The translations under genes and the position numbers were made by a program. 64,000 nt of DNA, from contig NZ_CP109171.1 of NCBI RefSeq assembly GCF_036246005.1, positions 5,692,001 through 5,756,000 on the forward strand, given 5' to 3'. This document shows, one piece after another, positions 8,201-16,419 of the stretch. How positions within the stretch are numbered: the first letter of the stretch is position 1; every line of letters starts with the position of its first letter. The stretch is from Streptomyces sp. NBC_01723. Its GTDB lineage: Bacteria; Actinomycetota; Actinomycetes; Streptomycetales; Streptomycetaceae. The notes under the pieces were generated by a model. The model ran no database searches and had not been told where the DNA came from. It saw nothing but the letters and a program-made list of their open reading frames with translations.

Positions 8201-9190
8201 CGGGTTGCCCTCGGAGATCGGCTTGAGGAGTTCCTCGGCGCCGTCGCCGTAGATGCTGGTGAAGCTGCGGATCTCGGACGTCTGGCTCTGCAGCGCCGAC
8301 TGGGCGTAGAGCCGGTCGTTCTCGGAGAGCTTGCCCTTGCTGGTGTTGTTCGCGGGGAGCGCCGCCGCCAGGACCGCGCGCTGGATGGACGCGTACTCCT
8401 TGGCCGAGGAGAAGGCCGACAGGGCGCGCGTGCGCTGAATCATGTCGGGGTTGCTGGTCGCCTCCGCCATGTCCTGCGAGAGGTCGAGCAGGTGGTTGAT
8501 CAGGCGGTGGTAGGCCTCGACGGTCTGGGTCGAGTTCTGCTTGGCCTGGTACGCCGTGCCGCGGATCTTGTTCAGGTCGTTCAGGTCGCTCGCGAGGCCG
8601 ACGAGGCTGTCGCGGACACCGACGAGGTTGCCGTCCTTGCTGGCGGCGTCGATCTCCTCGGAGTTGTCGAGGAAGTTCTTGAGGGCCCGGTCCGTCTTCT
8701 CGCGGTCGCCCTTGACGGCGATGGCGCTGGACGCCGAGCCGTGCGCCAGGGGGCCGGCGGACTGGTCGCGCTCCTCCTGGAGCGCGGCGGCCAGTTCGGT
8801 GGCCTGCTTGGTCATCTCGGTCAGCAGCTTCATGTTGTCGAGCTGCTGGATGTCGTCCATCGACTGGCTGATGCGCATCGCGCCCAGCGAGGTGGCCGCG
8901 ACCACCGGGAGCGCGAGCAGTGACACCAGACGGGTGGAGATACGCCAGTTGCGCAGGGCTATTCGCGGTCCGGGGCCGCTCGGCGCGCCCTTGGCCGGCT
9001 TGGCGGACGGCTGCTGGCCGGGGGCGGCCGAATTGGCCGTCTGACCGGCGCGCTCTCCACTGTCGCCGGACGGGGTCTGGCCCTGGTTCTGGGCGTGCTG
9101 GGGCGAGGAGCCGACGGCCTTGGGGCCGGTCCCGCCATGCGGCTCCGGCTCCGCCGAAGCGCTGCCATCCCTCTTGAAACGTCCCTGCAC
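5273..9190 (-). CDS. cvnA: Conservon sensor histidine-kinase-like protein CvnA (right conservon)
   Basis: A 1305-residue sensor and the first gene of the complete conservon. Membrane spans lie at about 83-103 (RLVSLLALPVVAATSLGAMR) and 394-417, with an extracytoplasmic helical sensing domain between them. HAMP and HATPase domains follow (LLAELLENATSF near 602, DTGIGLS, MGLFVVGRLSQRHGI). The tail of more than 500 residues is rich in Gly, Pro, Gln and Arg and looks disordered; it ends in the same GLPRRVPRANLV and RAPDEVRGRLTNLRRG blocks as the left CvnA. The GTG at 9190 was preferred over an in-frame codon at 9445 because AGAGG precedes it at the same spacing as in the other cvnA and the extension is not protein-like. 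The domain architecture matches CvnA of S. coelicolor conservons. Confidence 0.9.
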   Translation of the reverse strand: MQGRFKRDGSASAEPEPHGGTGPKAVGSSPQHAQNQGQTPSGDSGERAGQTANSAAPGQQPSAKPAKGAPSGPGPRIALRNWRISTRLVSLLALPVVAATSLGAMRISQSMDDIQQLDNMKLLTEMTKQATELAAALQEERDQSAGPLAHGSASSAIAVKGDREKTDRALKNFLDNSEEIDAASKDGNLVGVRDSLVGLASDLNDLNKIRGTAYQAKQNSTQTVEAYHRLINHLLDLSQDMAEATSNPDMIQRTRALSAFSSAKEYASIQRAVLAAALPANNTSKGKLSENDRLYAQSALQSQTSEIRSFTSIYGDGAEELLKPISEGNPVIEASDQYAGRALSGVNGLGDLKPRSYQDWLDESSTKIQQMKNIELKLLEDMEQQARELRNESEREAIISGVLILLVLGVSLVGAFVVARSMIRSLRRLEDTATKVAQDRLPELVKQLSETDPQDVDTSVESVGVHSRDEIGRVAAAFDDVHREAVRLAAEQALLRGNVNAMFTNLSRRSQGLIQRQLSLISELESREADPDQLSSLFKLDHLATRMRRNGENLLVLAGEEPGRRWTRPVPLVDVLRAAASEVEQYERIELASVPTTEVAGRVVNDLVHLLAELLENATSFSSPQTKVKVTGHALPDGRVLIEIHDTGIGLSPEDLAAINERLASPPTVDVSVSRRMGLFVVGRLSQRHGIRIQLRPSDSGGTTALVMLPVDVAQGGRKPQPKPGQSASGNGGPAAAQAAAGVAAARRGGQGGALAGGAFGGGGALGGGAPGGRLGAAQGPRAALPGRDTDGRPGAPGGPRGPQSPAGPGQQNRPAPAGAGAGAGQAPGAPQGLQAAGMNAPQGNAPQGQDVFGGGRGPAAPPQRGKRGNNGDAGQGRRPQLPPRGGPRAELPGGNPQPRTPSWSDENAQPPVERASLDAPRGHEEPDSSRTRRTPDFDDRQGPGSTAEMPAVPRFGEPQSPAATAEFARPDFDAPAPRQDAPQNTGQFTRPDQNQNQYDQGAYPQNQYGRDQYGQGGSTDTPRNDQFARPEQNGPQQGNGAFVRSDVFGGQPRQTGPNGPAQADRFAGAQGAQGYDNGSTGQHGQPSRTNPAAPGPFERPQVNGAQGGNDFGAPRPPAPSPQQPVHQEPAGGNTNGTPAQQRPQDGWALPPATGPGDGRTPLYDTLETNWFHGDREARAQQQAQQPAAPEPQAAQPQTPAAPQRPATSAWRSSPNDDLVRQAERVRQPAAGGVTTSGLPRRVPRANLVPGTAQQQSHQNGPQISRAPDEVRGRLTNLRRGIAQGRQAGTNQTGSYPRPTHQQER

Positions 9191-9792
9191 TAGCGTCGCA
9201 ACCTCTGGACCAGGCGCCCCTCCGCGTGAACGGCGGGACACGGTGTCGGCGTCATGGGGGCGCCCTGAATACGCCCCCGTGGTGGTCGTGAGTGACCGGC
9301 GCTGGTTTCCCCTTCTCGCCGCCGCCCGGCGCTGCTTTGCGCCCCCTGCGCGCCGGCTCGATCCTGCGGCGGTCCGTGGAATTCCAGCACAGTGCAGGAT
9401 CTCCAACAAGGCCCGTGGGGTACGGCGTGAGATACGTGACAGCACGTGAGGGCCGAGTCACCAGACGTAGAAGATGATCACCCGCAAAAGGGACGTATGC
9501 CCGCGAGTTGTCGAGGTGCGGAGGGTGTCCCAGTCGCGATGATCAGGAGCGGAATGAGGGCTTCAGCGGTGAAATGTCTCATTGGTCCTGGTGTCACTGG
9601 AGTCGCAATTGACCGGTTTGACCCTTGATAAGTGAGCAAACTCACACGCAGATCGCGAGCCCTCCCCGAGTTGCCGGGGAATTGCATGTTTAGCCTGACG
9701 CTTTACAGAGAAGGCAAAACCGACAACCCGCGCCCTCGCAGGGGTCATCGCAGCCCCTCGGGCGCCCGGACCAGACAGGGCCTCCCACAACC
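9191..9792. other. 602-bp divergent intergenic region upstream of cvnA
   Basis: This region lies between the start of the conservon (minus strand) and the small NPRRT protein (plus strand), so it must hold two divergent promoters. Its middle, about 9470-9690, is less GC-rich than the surroundings. It contains an inverted repeat GTGAG-CAAA-CTCAC at 9632-9645 that could be an operator. I see no supported gene in it. Confidence 0.55.
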
Positions 9793-9981
9793 GTGAAGAC
9801 GACGATGATGTTCCACCAGATCGCCAACCCGCGGCGCACGACGCTGGCGCACCTCGACGACGCCGACGACCTGCGCACGCAGGAGCAGCCGGAGCACGCC
9901 GTCGAGCTCCCCGCCCAGACCGCCAACCCCCGGCGCACCGTCCTCATGGAGGTACCGGTCGGGGCCGCCGTCGCAGAGTAG
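9793..9981 (+). CDS. Small protein with two QxANPRRTxL repeats, unknown function
   Basis: A 62-residue protein I cannot assign. It consists of two similar halves. QIANPRRTTLAHL (residues 9-21) and QTANPRRTVLMEV (42-54) share the pattern Q-x-A-N-P-R-R-T-x-L-x-x-[LV], separated by an acidic linker. The two copies use different synonymous codons (Pro CCG or CCC, Thr ACG or ACC), which suggests selection on the protein. Third positions are strongly G/C. There is no Cys, signal peptide or membrane span. It starts at GTG 9793; ATG codons at 9805 and 9808 are alternatives. It is divergent from a conservon and followed by a strong terminator, so it appears to be a monocistronic gene. A regulatory peptide or a modified-peptide precursor are both possible; neither is shown. 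Confidence 0.65.
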   Translation: MKTTMMFHQIANPRRTTLAHLDDADDLRTQEQPEHAVELPAQTANPRRTVLMEVPVGAAVAE

Positions 9982-10027
9982 TACGTCACCCCGGGGCCGC
10001 CCGTTCAGGCGGCACCGAGAGCACCAA

Positions 10028-10060
10028 GCGCCCGTCCGGCGGATCATGCCGGACGGGCGC
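10028..10060 (+). terminator. 13-bp perfect hairpin terminator
   Basis: A perfect 13-bp stem (10028-10040 with 10048-10060) with a seven-base loop lies just downstream of the small NPRRT gene and upstream of the FAH-fold gene. A second, 6-bp stem is at 9996-10013. Confidence 0.75.
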
Positions 10061-10118
10061 GCCGCGTTAGCCTGGGGCGTCAGACTCCAGCCAGCTCAGT
10101 CAAGGGGCCAAGCAACCC

Positions 10119-10904
10119 GTGCGCATCGCCAGGTTCTCCATCGACGGGAACGTCGCCTTCGGCGCGGTCGAGGGCGACCAGCCGGACCAGCTCGTCCTCG
10201 ACATCATCAAGGGCATCCCGTTCGGGGACTACGAGCTCTCCGGCACCAAGGTGCCCCTGAGCAAGGTGCGGCTGCTGCCGCCGGTGCTCCCGAACAAGGT
10301 CGTCGCCTTCGGCCGCAACTACGCCGAACACGCCCGCGAACTCGGCAACGAGGTGCCCGACGCCCCGTTCGCCTTCTTCAAGCCGTCCACCTCGGTGATC
10401 GGCCCCGGCGACGCCATCCAGTACCCCTCCTTCTCCGAGGAACTGCACCACGAGGCCGAACTCGCCGTCGTCATCGGCCGCATGTGCCGCGAGGTCCCGC
10501 GCGACCGCGTGCAGGACGTGATCTTCGGCTACACCTGCGCCAACGACGTCACCGCCCGCGACGTGCAGCGCCGCGAGAAGCAGTGGGCCCGGGCGAAGGG
10601 CTTCGACTCCGCCTGCCCGCTGGGGCCCTGGGTGGAGACGGACATCGACCTCGCCGCCGCGGCCGACCTGACCATCCAGCTCACGGTCAACGGCGCCCAG
10701 CGGCAGCTCGGCCGCACCAGCGAGATGATCCACTCCATCGAGGACCTGGTCGTCAACATCTCCGAGGCCATGACGCTGCTCCCCGGCGACGTGATCCTCA
10801 CGGGGACCCCGGCCGGCGTCGGCCCCCTCAACGTCGGCGACGAGGTCGCCGTCACCATCGAAGGCATCGGCACTCTCACCAACAAGGTTGTCAAGCGTGG
10901 CTAG
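10119..10904 (+). CDS. Fumarylacetoacetate hydrolase-family protein
   Basis: A 261-residue FAH-fold enzyme. The C-terminal catalytic domain shows [16 protein letters not shown] near 61-76, a metal-binding acidic cluster around [38 protein letters not shown] and the late [16 protein letters not shown] block. The family hydrolyses or decarboxylates acylpyruvates and related diketo acids using Mg2+ or Mn2+. The exact substrate cannot be read from sequence. The end overlaps the start of gltX by eight bases, so the two are cotranscribed, a common actinobacterial arrangement. It starts at a GTG with AAGGGG upstream. Confidence 0.85.
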   Translation: MRIARFSIDGNVAFGAVEGDQPDQLVLDIIKGIPFGDYELSGTKVPLSKVRLLPPVLPNKVVAFGRNYAEHARELGNEVPDAPFAFFKPSTSVIGPGDAIQYPSFSEELHHEAELAVVIGRMCREVPRDRVQDVIFGYTCANDVTARDVQRREKQWARAKGFDSACPLGPWVETDIDLAAAADLTIQLTVNGAQRQLGRTSEMIHSIEDLVVNISEAMTLLPGDVILTGTPAGVGPLNVGDEVAVTIEGIGTLTNKVVKRG

Positions 10905-12384
10905 CGCACCCGGCTCACCCGTACGCGTACGTTTCTGTCCGTCCCCCACCGGCAACCCCCACGTGGGTCTGGTGCGCACCGCCCTGTTCAACTGGGCGTT
11001 CGCCCGGCACCACCAGGGCACGCTGGTCTTCCGCATCGAGGACACCGACGCGGCCCGCGATTCCGAGGAGTCGTACACCCAGCTGCTCGACGCGATGCGC
11101 TGGCTGGGCTTCGACTGGGACGAGGGCCCCGAGGTCGGCGGCCCGCACGCGCCGTACCGCCAGTCGCAGCGCATGGACATCTACAAGGACGTCGCCGAGA
11201 AGCTGCTCGCCGCCGGCCACGCCTACCGCTGCTACTGCTCCCAGGAGGAGCTGGACAGCCGCCGCGAGGCCGCCCGCGCGGCCGGCCGGCCCTCCGGGTA
11301 CGACGGCCACTGCCGCGACCTGAGCGACGCCGAGGTCGAGGGGTACGAGGCCGAGGGCCGCGCGCCCATCGTCCGCTTCCGGATGCCCGACGAGGCGATC
11401 ACCTTCACGGACCTGGTCCGCGGCGAGATCACCTACCTCCCCGAGAACGTCCCGGACTACGGCATCGTCCGCGCCAACGGCGCCCCCCTCTACACGCTGG
11501 TCAACCCGGTGGACGACGCCCTGATGGAGATCACCCACGTCCTGCGCGGCGAGGACCTGCTCTCCTCCACCCCGCGCCAGATCGCCCTGTACAAGGCGCT
11601 GACCGAGCTGGGCATCGCCAAGGAGATCCCGGCCTTCGGCCACCTCCCGTACGTCATGGGCGAGGGCAACAAGAAGCTCTCCAAGCGCGACCCCCAGTCG
11701 AGCCTGAACCTCTACCGCGAGCGCGGCTTCCTCCCCGAGGGCCTGCTCAACTACCTCTCCCTGCTCGGCTGGTCGCTCTCCGCCGACCAGGACATCTTCA
11801 CGATCGACGAGATGGTGGCGGCCTTCGACGTCTCCGACGTGCAGCCCAACCCGGCTCGCTTCGACCTGAAGAAGTGCGAGGCGATCAACGGCGACCACAT
11901 CCGGCTGCTGCCGGTGAAGGACTTCACCGAGCGCTGCCGCCCGTGGCTGAAGGCCCCGGCGGCCCCCTGGGCGCCCGAGGACTTCGACGAGACCAAGTGG
12001 CAGGCCATCGCGCCGCACGCGCAGACCCGCCTCAAGGTCCTCTCCGAGATCACGGACAACGTCGACTTCCTGTTCCTGCCGGAGCCGGTCCTCGATGAGG
12101 CGAGCTGGGCGAAGGCGATGAAGGAGGGCTCGGACGCCCTGCTCGTCACCGCCCGCGAGAAGCTGGACGCGGCCGACTGGACGTCCCCCGAGTCCCTCAA
12201 GGAGGCTGTCCTGGCCGCCGGCGAGGCGCACGGCCTCAAGCTCGGCAAGGCCCAGGCCCCGGTCCGCGTCGCCATCACCGGCCGCACCGTCGGCCTGCCC
12301 CTCTTCGAGTCCCTGGAGGTCCTGGGCAAGGAGAAGGCACTGGCCAGGATCGACACCGCGCTGGCCCGGCTCACGGCCGCGTAA
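10897..12384 (+). CDS. gltX: Glutamyl-tRNA synthetase
   Basis: A 495-residue class I aminoacyl-tRNA synthetase that attaches glutamate to tRNA-Glu. As in most bacteria lacking GlnRS it probably also charges tRNA-Gln, for later amidation. The HIGH-like signature is [11 protein letters not shown] (about 16-25) and the KMSKS-like loop is KLSKR at 260-264. The GTG at 10897 was chosen because AAGG lies nine bases upstream and conserved sequence begins soon after. It overlaps the FAH-fold gene by eight bases. A hairpin terminator follows. The cluster of tRNA-Glu and tRNA-Gln genes 1 kb downstream holds its substrates. Confidence 0.97.
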   Translation: MASAPGSPVRVRFCPSPTGNPHVGLVRTALFNWAFARHHQGTLVFRIEDTDAARDSEESYTQLLDAMRWLGFDWDEGPEVGGPHAPYRQSQRMDIYKDVAEKLLAAGHAYRCYCSQEELDSRREAARAAGRPSGYDGHCRDLSDAEVEGYEAEGRAPIVRFRMPDEAITFTDLVRGEITYLPENVPDYGIVRANGAPLYTLVNPVDDALMEITHVLRGEDLLSSTPRQIALYKALTELGIAKEIPAFGHLPYVMGEGNKKLSKRDPQSSLNLYRERGFLPEGLLNYLSLLGWSLSADQDIFTIDEMVAAFDVSDVQPNPARFDLKKCEAINGDHIRLLPVKDFTERCRPWLKAPAAPWAPEDFDETKWQAIAPHAQTRLKVLSEITDNVDFLFLPEPVLDEASWAKAMKEGSDALLVTAREKLDAADWTSPESLKEAVLAAGEAHGLKLGKAQAPVRVAITGRTVGLPLFESLEVLGKEKALARIDTALARLTAA

Positions 12385-12405
12385 CGCACGAGCACGAGTG
12401 CGTAG

Positions 12406-12433
12406 AGGGCGGCACCCGCACGGGTGCCGCCCT
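12406..12433 (+). terminator. Hairpin terminator after gltX
   Basis: A GC-rich inverted repeat (12406-12418 with 12421-12433; in practice a GCAC loop with a stem of 12 bp) lies 21 bases past the gltX stop and ends in CTTG. Confidence 0.75.
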
Positions 12434-12595
12434 TGCCCCACCCCGGCCGGGCCGGCCGGCTGTCCGAGGTCAGGGCTCTGCCCGGCCTGCGGATGCGAGT
12501 CCCCGCGGGTGCTCATCGAGACCGAGGGCCTCGCCGCCCGGCAGCCGGTGGCGAAACGGCCCGGCCCGCCGCTCTCGCTGTCTAGGCTGGGTCCC

Positions 12596-13330
12596 ATGCC
12601 GATCAAAGCCGTCGTATGGGACGTCGACGACACCCTCTTCGACTACACCACCGCCGACCGCGAGGGAATGCGGGCCCACCTGGTGGCCGAAGGGCTTCTC
12701 GCCGGGTACGGGTCGGCGGAGGAGGCCCTCGTGCGCTGGCGGCAGATCACCGACCGGCAGTGGGCGCGCTTCTCCGCCGGTGAGGTGGACTTCGTCACAC
12801 AGCGGCGCGACCGCATCCGCGAGTTCCTGGGCCGGCCGGAGCTGACCGAGGCCGAGGCCGACGCGTGGTTCCAGCGCTACGTCACGCACTACGAGGCCGT
12901 CTGGTCCCTCTTCCCTGACGTGGTGCCCGTCCTCGACGCCCTCGCCGGCAGCCACCGGCACGCGGTGCTCTCCAACTCCAGCCTCACCGTCCAGGACCGC
13001 AAGCTGCGCGTCCTCGGTGTGCACGACCGCTTCGAGACCATCCTGTGCGCCGCCGAGCTGGGCGTCTCCAAGCCCGAGCCCGCCGCCTTCCTTGCGGCCT
13101 GCGACGCCCTGGCTCTCCCCCCGGCCGAGGTCGCCTACGTCGGCGACCACCCGGAGATCGACGGACGCGGCGCCGCCGAGGCCGGGCTGCTCTCCGTGTG
13201 GATCGACCGGGGCGGCGTCTACGCGACGGTGGAACCGCCGGAGGGGCCGCGCCGTATCGCCTCCCTCTCCGAACTCCCCGCGCTGCTCGGCGCCGATACC
13301 CGTTTTGGAGCCCCGTCCACCTTCGGGTAA
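12596..13330 (+). CDS. HAD-superfamily hydrolase
   Basis: A 244-residue haloacid-dehalogenase-type hydrolase. Motif I is VVWDVDDTLFD (DxDxT), with the nucleophile Asp at about residue 9. Motif II is the VLSNSS segment. The conserved Lys falls in GVSKPEPAAF. Motif IV is YVGDHPEIDGRGAAEAG. A helical cap domain lies between motifs I and II. Such enzymes remove phosphate from small metabolites; the substrate is not predictable here. It starts at ATG 12596; longer upstream reading is non-conserved. It lies between gltX and the tRNA cluster with its own upstream gap. Confidence 0.88.
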   Translation: MPIKAVVWDVDDTLFDYTTADREGMRAHLVAEGLLAGYGSAEEALVRWRQITDRQWARFSAGEVDFVTQRRDRIREFLGRPELTEAEADAWFQRYVTHYEAVWSLFPDVVPVLDALAGSHRHAVLSNSSLTVQDRKLRVLGVHDRFETILCAAELGVSKPEPAAFLAACDALALPPAEVAYVGDHPEIDGRGAAEAGLLSVWIDRGGVYATVEPPEGPRRIASLSELPALLGADTRFGAPSTFG

Positions 13331-13423
13331 TGTTCTTCCTGCGCCGCCGAGGAGCGGGCCGAAAGGGCCGGGAACCGGAAGCGCGACGCTAGAGCGAAAC
13401 CCCATCAGGGGCTTGCGTTCCAG

Positions 13424-13495
13424 TGGCCTATGGTGTAATTGGCAGCACGAGTGATTCTGGTTCACTTAGTCTTGGTTCGAGTCCAGGTAGGCCAG
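13424..13495 (+). tRNA. tRNA-Gln (CTG), copy 1
   Basis: A 72-nt cloverleaf with acceptor TGGCCTA paired to TAGGCCA, anticodon stem AGTGA/TCACT around the loop TTCTGGT (anticodon CTG), T loop TTCGAGT and discriminator G. The CCA tail is not encoded. First of five tRNA genes. Confidence 0.97.
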
Positions 13496-13517
13496 CTCGC
13501 AGAGCTATATCTGCAAT

Positions 13518-13590
13518 GCCCCCGTTGTGTAGCGGCCTAGCACGCCGCCCTCTCAAGGCGGTAGCGCCGGTTCGAATCCGGTCGGGGGTA
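13518..13590 (+). tRNA. tRNA-Glu (CTC), copy 1
   Basis: A 73-nt cloverleaf with acceptor GCCCCCG, anticodon stem CCGCC/GGCGG around CTCTCAA (anticodon CTC), T loop TTCGAAT and discriminator A. It is identical to copies 2 and 3 below. CCA is not encoded. Confidence 0.97.
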
Positions 13591-13619
13591 CGGTGATCTC
13601 TCACGAGACGATCGCTAGG

Positions 13620-13692
13620 GCCCCCGTTGTGTAGCGGCCTAGCACGCCGCCCTCTCAAGGCGGTAGCGCCGGTTCGAATCCGGTCGGGGGTA
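13620..13692 (+). tRNA. tRNA-Glu (CTC), copy 2
   Basis: The same 73-nt sequence as copy 1, separated from it by a 29-base spacer. Confidence 0.97.
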
Positions 13693-13712
13693 CGAACTGG
13701 TCTAAACCACAT

Positions 13713-13784
13713 TGGTCTATGGTGTAATTGGCAGCACGACTGATTCTGGTTCAGTTAGTCTAGGTTCGAGTCCTGGTAGACCAG
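13713..13784 (+). tRNA. tRNA-Gln (CTG), copy 2
   Basis: A 72-nt tRNA-Gln with the same anticodon as copy 1. It differs by paired changes: the acceptor is TGGTCTA/TAGACCA, the anticodon stem ACTGA/TCAGT and the T stem CTAGG/CCTGG. Pairing is kept in each stem, so both copies should be functional. Confidence 0.97.
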
Positions 13785-13828
13785 CTCGGATCTGCGGCGA
13801 TAGAGCATGAAACGCCCGCAAGATCCAC

Positions 13829-13901
13829 GCCCCCGTTGTGTAGCGGCCTAGCACGCCGCCCTCTCAAGGCGGTAGCGCCGGTTCGAATCCGGTCGGGGGT
13901 A
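13829..13901 (+). tRNA. tRNA-Glu (CTC), copy 3
   Basis: The third identical tRNA-Glu copy, last of the Gln-Glu-Glu-Gln-Glu cluster. The terminator hairpin begins eight bases after it. Confidence 0.97.
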
Positions 13902-13908
13902 CGAGATC

Positions 13909-13940
13909 AGAAGGCCCTCCGCTTCGGCGGAGGGCCTTCT
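13909..13940 (+). terminator. Terminator of the tRNA cluster
   Basis: A perfect 14-bp stem (13909-13922 with 13927-13940) capped by a TTCG tetraloop directly after the last tRNA. It is probably bidirectional, since ndgR ends on the other strand at 14069. Confidence 0.9.
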
Positions 13941-14068
13941 GGCGTTCCCAAATCCCCGTACATCCGCGTCGGTTCGGCGTCCCGGGCTCGGTCGGGGCCC
14001 TGACCGGGGGAGGGCCCGCCGCGGCGTTGAGGCGGGCCCGTCCCCGGTCACGCAGGGGAAGGTGCCGG

Positions 14069-14785
14069 TCAGCCCGTGCGGCGCAGCGCCTCCGAGAGGC
14101 GGCCGGCGGCGTCGATGATCGCCTGGGCGTGCATCCGGCCCGGGTGGCGCGTCAGGCGCTCGATGGGGCCGGAGACGGACACGGCCGCCACCACGCGGTT
14201 GGAGGGGCCGCGCACCGGCGCCGAGACGGACGCGACGCCCGGCTCCCGCTCGCCGATCGACTGGGCCCAGCCGCGCCGCCGCACGCCGGACAGCGCCGTC
14301 GCCGTGAAACGGGCCCCCTGGAGGCCGCGGTGCAGGCGCTCGGGCTCCTCCCAGGCCATCAGGATCTGCGCCGAGGAGCCGGCCTTCATGGTGAGCGTGG
14401 AGCCGACCGGGACCGTGTCCCTCAGGCCCGACAGACGCTCGGCCGCGGCCACGCAGATGCGCATGTCGCCCTGGCGGCGGTAGAGCTGAGCACTCTCGCC
14501 CGTGACGTCGCGGAGGTGGGTGAGCACCGGGCCCGCGGTGGCCAGCAGCCGGTCCTCGCCGGCCGCCGCGGCCAGCTCGGCCAGGCGCGGGCCGAGAATG
14601 AAACGGCCCTGCATGTCGCGCGCCACCATGCGGTGGTGTTCCAGTGCCACGGCCAGGCGGTGAGCCGTGGGTCGTGCCAGTCCGGTCGCAGCGACCAATC
14701 CCGCGAGGGTGGCCGGGCCGGACTCCAGAGCGCTCAGGACGAGGGCCGCCTTGTCCAGAACGCCGACGCCGCTACTGTTGTCCAT
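14069..14785 (-). CDS. ndgR: IclR-family regulator NdgR
   Basis: A 238-residue IclR-type transcription factor. The N-terminal winged helix-turn-helix is about 10-65 (VLDKAALVLSALESGPATLAGLVAATGLARPTAHRL, abbreviated here by its ends), and the C-terminal effector domain contains GESAQLYRRQGDMRICVAA and SVSAPVRGPSNRVVAAVSV. It is transcribed divergently from leuCD, the arrangement of NdgR/AreB in Streptomyces. There the protein controls branched-chain amino acid, methionine and nitrogen-related genes and binds upstream of leuC and its own gene. The start is ATG 14785. The assignment rests on family and synteny. Confidence 0.92.
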   Translation of the reverse strand: MDNSSGVGVLDKAALVLSALESGPATLAGLVAATGLARPTAHRLAVALEHHRMVARDMQGRFILGPRLAELAAAAGEDRLLATAGPVLTHLRDVTGESAQLYRRQGDMRICVAAAERLSGLRDTVPVGSTLTMKAGSSAQILMAWEEPERLHRGLQGARFTATALSGVRRRGWAQSIGEREPGVASVSAPVRGPSNRVVAAVSVSGPIERLTRHPGRMHAQAIIDAAGRLSEALRRTG

Positions 14786-14828
14786 GAAACGATACTCCCG
14801 TCTCACTCTGTGAAACGCAAGTTCAATT

Positions 14829-14838
14829 TTCCATGGAA
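14829..14838. promoter_or_regulatory. Palindrome TTCCATGGAA between ndgR and leuC
   Basis: A perfect 10-bp palindrome lies 44 bases upstream of ndgR and about 150 upstream of leuC, in a locally AT-richer stretch (14800-14840). IclR-type regulators bind short palindromes in such divergent regions, so it is a candidate NdgR site. The link is inferred. Confidence 0.4.
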
Positions 14839-14983
14839 CGCGCCACCCTGGATGGCACGAAGTCACAACGGCCCGTGACGTAAGGGCCTGGTGGCGGTTG
14901 CCCGGAAACACAGGGGTGCGGGCGCCGCTTCCCCAAAGATCTCTAGTTGGGCCGACGCTTCGTCGCCGGCCGGAGGGAAAGCG

Positions 14984-16414
14984 ATGGGTAGGACACTCGC
15001 GGAGAAGGTCTGGGACGACCACGTCGTCCGGCGCGCCGAAGGCGAGCCCGACCTCCTCTTCATCGATCTGCACCTGCTGCACGAGGTGACCAGCCCGCAG
15101 GCCTTCGACGGCCTCCGCAAGAGCGGCCGCCCGGTGCGGCGGCTCGACCTGACCATCGCCACCGAGGACCACAACACCCCGACACTCGACATCGACAAGC
15201 CCATCGCGGACCCGGTCTCCCGGGCCCAGCTGGAGACGCTGCGCAAGAACTGCGCGGAGTTCGGCGTCCGGCTGCACCCGCTGGGCGACGTCGAGCAGGG
15301 CGTCGTACACGTGGTCGGCCCGCAGCTGGGCCTGACCCAGCCCGGCACCACCGTGGTCTGCGGCGACTCGCACACCTCGACGCACGGCGCCTTCGGCGCG
15401 CTGGCCTTCGGCATCGGCACCTCCCAGGTCGAGCACGTGCTGGCCACCCAGACGCTGCCGCTGGCCCGTCCGAAGACCATGGCCATCACGGTCAACGGCG
15501 AACTGCCCGACGGCGTCACCGCCAAGGACCTGATCCTCGCGATCATCGCGAAGATCGGCACCGGCGGCGGCCAGGGCTACGTCCTGGAGTACCGGGGCGA
15601 GGCCATCGAGAAGCTCTCGATGGAGGCCCGCATGACCATCTGCAACATGTCGATCGAGGCCGGCGCCCGCGCGGGCATGATCGCCCCCGACGCCACCACC
15701 TTCGACTACCTCCGGGGCCGCCCGCACGCCCCCGAGGGCGCGGACTGGGACGCGGCGGTCGCGTACTGGAAGACGCTGCGCACGGACGACGACGCCGAGT
15801 TCGACGCCGAGGTCGTCATCGAGGCCGCCGAGCTGTCCCCGTTCGTCACCTGGGGCACCAACCCGGGGCAGGGCGCGCCGCTTTCCGCCGCCGTCCCCGA
15901 CCCGGCTTCGTACGAAGACGCCTCGGAGCGGTTCGCCGCCGAAAAGGCCCTGGAGTACATGGGGTTGGAGGCCGGTCAGCCGCTGCGCTCCATCAACGTG
16001 GACACCGTCTTCGTAGGTTCCTGCACCAACGGCCGCATCGAGGACCTCCGCGCCGCCGCCGAGATCGTCAAGGACCGCAAAGTCGCCGACGGCGTACGGA
16101 TGCTGGTCGTCCCGGGCTCCGCGCGGGTGGGCCTGCAGGCCGTCTCCGAGGGCCTGGACGTGGTCTTCAAGGAGGCCGGCGCCGAATGGCGGCACGCGGG
16201 CTGCTCGATGTGCCTGGGCATGAACCCGGACCAGTTGGCCCCCGGCGAGCGCTCCGCCTCCACCTCCAACCGCAACTTCGAGGGGCGGCAGGGCAAGGGC
16301 GGCCGTACCCACCTGGTGTCGCCGCAGGTCGCGGCCGCGACGGCGGTCCTGGGCCACCTGGCCTCCCCGGCCGACCTGTCCGCCGCCGACGTCCCCACGC
16401 CCGCTGGAGTCTGA
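14984..16414 (+). CDS. leuC: 3-isopropylmalate dehydratase, large subunit
   Basis: A 476-residue aconitase-family large subunit of the leucine pathway, isomerising 2-isopropylmalate to 3-isopropylmalate together with LeuD. The 4Fe-4S ligands are Cys347 (SCTNGR), Cys407 and Cys410 (CSMC). [28 protein letters not shown] sequence around 120-145 and the late [14 protein letters not shown] block are typical. The start is ATG 14984, with GGAGG eight bases upstream. It begins the leuCD operon, with leuD five bases after its stop, and is divergent from its probable regulator ndgR. Confidence 0.97.
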   Translation: MGRTLAEKVWDDHVVRRAEGEPDLLFIDLHLLHEVTSPQAFDGLRKSGRPVRRLDLTIATEDHNTPTLDIDKPIADPVSRAQLETLRKNCAEFGVRLHPLGDVEQGVVHVVGPQLGLTQPGTTVVCGDSHTSTHGAFGALAFGIGTSQVEHVLATQTLPLARPKTMAITVNGELPDGVTAKDLILAIIAKIGTGGGQGYVLEYRGEAIEKLSMEARMTICNMSIEAGARAGMIAPDATTFDYLRGRPHAPEGADWDAAVAYWKTLRTDDDAEFDAEVVIEAAELSPFVTWGTNPGQGAPLSAAVPDPASYEDASERFAAEKALEYMGLEAGQPLRSINVDTVFVGSCTNGRIEDLRAAAEIVKDRKVADGVRMLVVPGSARVGLQAVSEGLDVVFKEAGAEWRHAGCSMCLGMNPDQLAPGERSASTSNRNFEGRQGKGGRTHLVSPQVAAATAVLGHLASPADLSAADVPTPAGV

Positions 16415-16419
16415 GAGTC

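Noticed and set aside
4964..8923. Plus-strand frame of about 1300 codons across the right cvnA
   Set aside because: Antisense artefact of the same kind; the minus strand carries a complete, motif-bearing CvnA.
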